From Actinomycetota bacterium (lineage in GTDB: Bacteria > Actinomycetota > Thermoleophilia > Gaiellales > Gaiellaceae): a DNA stretch of 5,784 bases. Positions 4,953 to 5,784 of the stretch are shown here, piece after piece. The notes under the pieces were generated by a model. That model was not told where the DNA came from. It saw only the letters and a program-made list of their open reading frames with translations, and did not search any database. The stretch spans positions 1 to 5,784 of the forward strand of contig JAFAIV010000230.1 of NCBI GenBank assembly GCA_019236545.1. Direction: 5' to 3'. Position 1 is the first letter of the stretch, and every line of letters begins with the position of its first letter. Made by a program: the position numbers and the translations under genes.

Positions 4953-5290
4953 GCGAGCGCACCGCCGCTCGCGTCGCCGCTCCCGTCGCCTTCCTCGCAG
5001 GCGTCACGATCGCCGTGCTCCTGATCCGCGACGGCCTCCGCCACCACGACGCGCCGCCCGCCCCCGCGGCCACCGTGACCACGACGGCGGCAGCCCCGCA
5101 CCACGCGGCGAAGAAGAAGCCGCACCACAAGCCGCAGCCGTCCGGCGCGGCCTACGTCACGGTCCAGTCCGGCGACACCTTCTACGCGATCGCCACGCGG
5201 GCCGGGATCTCGCTCGACCAGCTGAAGGCGCTCAACCCCGGCGTGAGCCCGTACTCGATCCACGTCGGCGAGCGCATACGCGTCAAGTAA
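4949..5290 (+). CDS. Membrane-anchored protein with one LysM domain
   Basis: This 113-residue protein has a short cytosolic start, a transmembrane helix at about 9-27 (VAAPVAFLAGVTIAVLLI), a low-complexity linker (32-65) rich in Ala, Pro, Thr, His and Lys, and one C-terminal LysM domain (69-112). LysM reads as YVTVQSGDTFYAIATRAG...LDQLKALNPG...IHVGERIRVK and binds N-acetylglucosamine-containing glycans such as peptidoglycan. The predicted topology is helix in the membrane with LysM outside, in the cell wall. There is no enzymatic domain, so it may be a wall-binding tether or structural factor. It starts with GTG at 4949 in a GTGA overlap with pyrF, and the next gene follows 24 bases after its TAA, so all three are probably co-transcribed. 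The helix could instead be a cleaved signal peptide, but no clear cleavage site is seen. Confidence 0.87.
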   Translation: MSERTAARVAAPVAFLAGVTIAVLLIRDGLRHHDAPPAPAATVTTTAAAPHHAAKKKPHHKPQPSGAAYVTVQSGDTFYAIATRAGISLDQLKALNPGVSPYSIHVGERIRVK

Positions 5291-5314
5291 CCTCCGCGAC
5301 GAGGCGCTGCCGAG

Positions 5315-5784
5315 TTGATCGTCACCGTCACCCTCAACGCCGCGGTCGACAGGACGTTGACCGTCCCGAACTTCCAGCTCGGTCACCGCCACCGCGCCAG
5401 CCAGTCGTTGACGGGCGCGGGCGGCAAGGGGATCAACGTCGCGCGTGCGCTCAAGCGGCTCGAGACGCCCGTCGTCGCGAGCGGCCTCGCCGGCGGCAGC
5501 GCGGGCGACCGGATCGTCGAGGAGCTCGGGACGGAGGGGATCCTCAACGACTTCGTCCGCATCGCCGACGAGTCGCGCACCTCGATCGCGGTCGTCGACC
5601 CGACCGGCGGCTCGCTCACGGAGATCTACGAGTGGGGACCGGCGATCCGGCCCGAGGAGCTCGAGACGCTGCTCGACAAGCTCCACTACCACTCGCGCGT
5701 CGCGTCCTTCGTCGTCTTCTGCGGCTCGCTGCCGCGCGACGTCGAGAACGACTTCTACGCCGAGGCGATCCGCGATCTCAACCG
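5315..5784 (+). CDS. 1-phosphofructokinase-family (PfkB) hexose kinase, N-terminal part
   Basis: The first 156 codons of a ribokinase/PfkB-fold sugar kinase are present; the 3' end lies beyond the window. The start MIVTVTLN, the GAGGKGINVARAL motif (34-46), GLAGGSAGDRI (57-67), RTSIAVVDPTGG (88-99) and the FCGSLP segment (135-140) place it in the 1-phosphofructokinase/tagatose-6-phosphate kinase subgroup, which phosphorylates sugar phosphates with ATP. The catalytic GAGD-type motif lies in the missing half. Most members have NPALD or NPAVD near residue 8; here it is NAAVD. A TTG at 5315 is the only plausible start, since upstream codons to the LysM stop contain no ATG, GTG or TTG. A GAGG (5301-5304) lies ten bases before it. 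The substrate (fructose-1-phosphate, fructose-6-phosphate or tagatose-6-phosphate) cannot be settled here; no PTS or regulator gene is adjacent on this side. Confidence 0.88.
   Translation, partial: MIVTVTLNAAVDRTLTVPNFQLGHRHRASQSLTGAGGKGINVARALKRLETPVVASGLAGGSAGDRIVEELGTEGILNDFVRIADESRTSIAVVDPTGGSLTEIYEWGPAIRPEELETLLDKLHYHSRVASFVVFCGSLPRDVENDFYAEAIRDLN

Noticed and set aside
5291..5304. CCTC...GAGG inverted repeat after the LysM gene as a terminator
   Set aside because: Four base pairs only and no T tract; the 24-base gap fits co-transcription with the PfkB gene.
4862..5692. Minus-strand open frame opposite the LysM and PfkB genes
   Set aside because: No recognisable motifs; both opposite genes are well supported.
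1..5784. CRISPR arrays, tRNA genes, insertion sequences or defence genes
   Set aside because: No spaced direct repeats, cloverleaf-like segments, transposase motifs or known defence domains were seen on either strand.

Overview
The window is very GC-rich and gene-dense. Genes overlap by a few bases, GTG starts are common, and good Shine-Dalgarno sites are few. Gene content (murI-rph-rdgB order, HU next to pyrF, a Roadblock protein, a one-LysM membrane protein, a 1-phosphofructokinase-type kinase) suggests a high-GC actinomycetote, possibly of the class Thermoleophilia. That placement is inferred from composition and gene order, not from a marker gene. No tRNA, rRNA, CRISPR array, insertion sequence or phage gene is visible, and no gap exceeds 300 bases.

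Left block (1-1776, + strand): the 3' end of a probable glutamate racemase (murI), RNase PH (rph), and an XTP/dITP diphosphatase (rdgB). The rdgB frame does not stop where the family normally ends. It runs directly into a lipoprotein-type signal with an LAGC lipobox and a further ~109-residue domain. This rdgB-lipoprotein fusion is the most unusual item in the window.

Centre: a six-helix YihY/BrkB-type membrane protein on the - strand (1730-2539) converges on the rdgB fusion with a 47-base overlap. It diverges from a + strand group after only 36 bases. That group is a Roadblock/LC7 protein (2576-2974), a 68-residue single-helix membrane protein (2964-3170) and orotate phosphoribosyltransferase pyrE (3167-3724), all overlapping and probably one transcript.

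Right block: an HU-type DNA-binding protein (3787-4065) has the clearest promoter, the best ribosome binding site and a terminator hairpin. It is followed by orotidine-5'-phosphate decarboxylase pyrF (4131-4952), probably leaderless, then a membrane-anchored LysM protein (4949-5290) and the start of a PfkB-family sugar-phosphate kinase (5315 to the edge). PyrE and PyrF catalyse the last two steps of UMP synthesis, so the HU gene sits between two enzymes of one pathway. Three candidate -10 elements (2561, 3744, 4119) share a CTAG core that is otherwise nearly absent from the window.

No obvious new defence or mobile system is present. The points worth following up are the rdgB fusion, the Roadblock/small membrane protein/pyrE overlap group, and the CTAG-type promoters with apparent leaderless starts.
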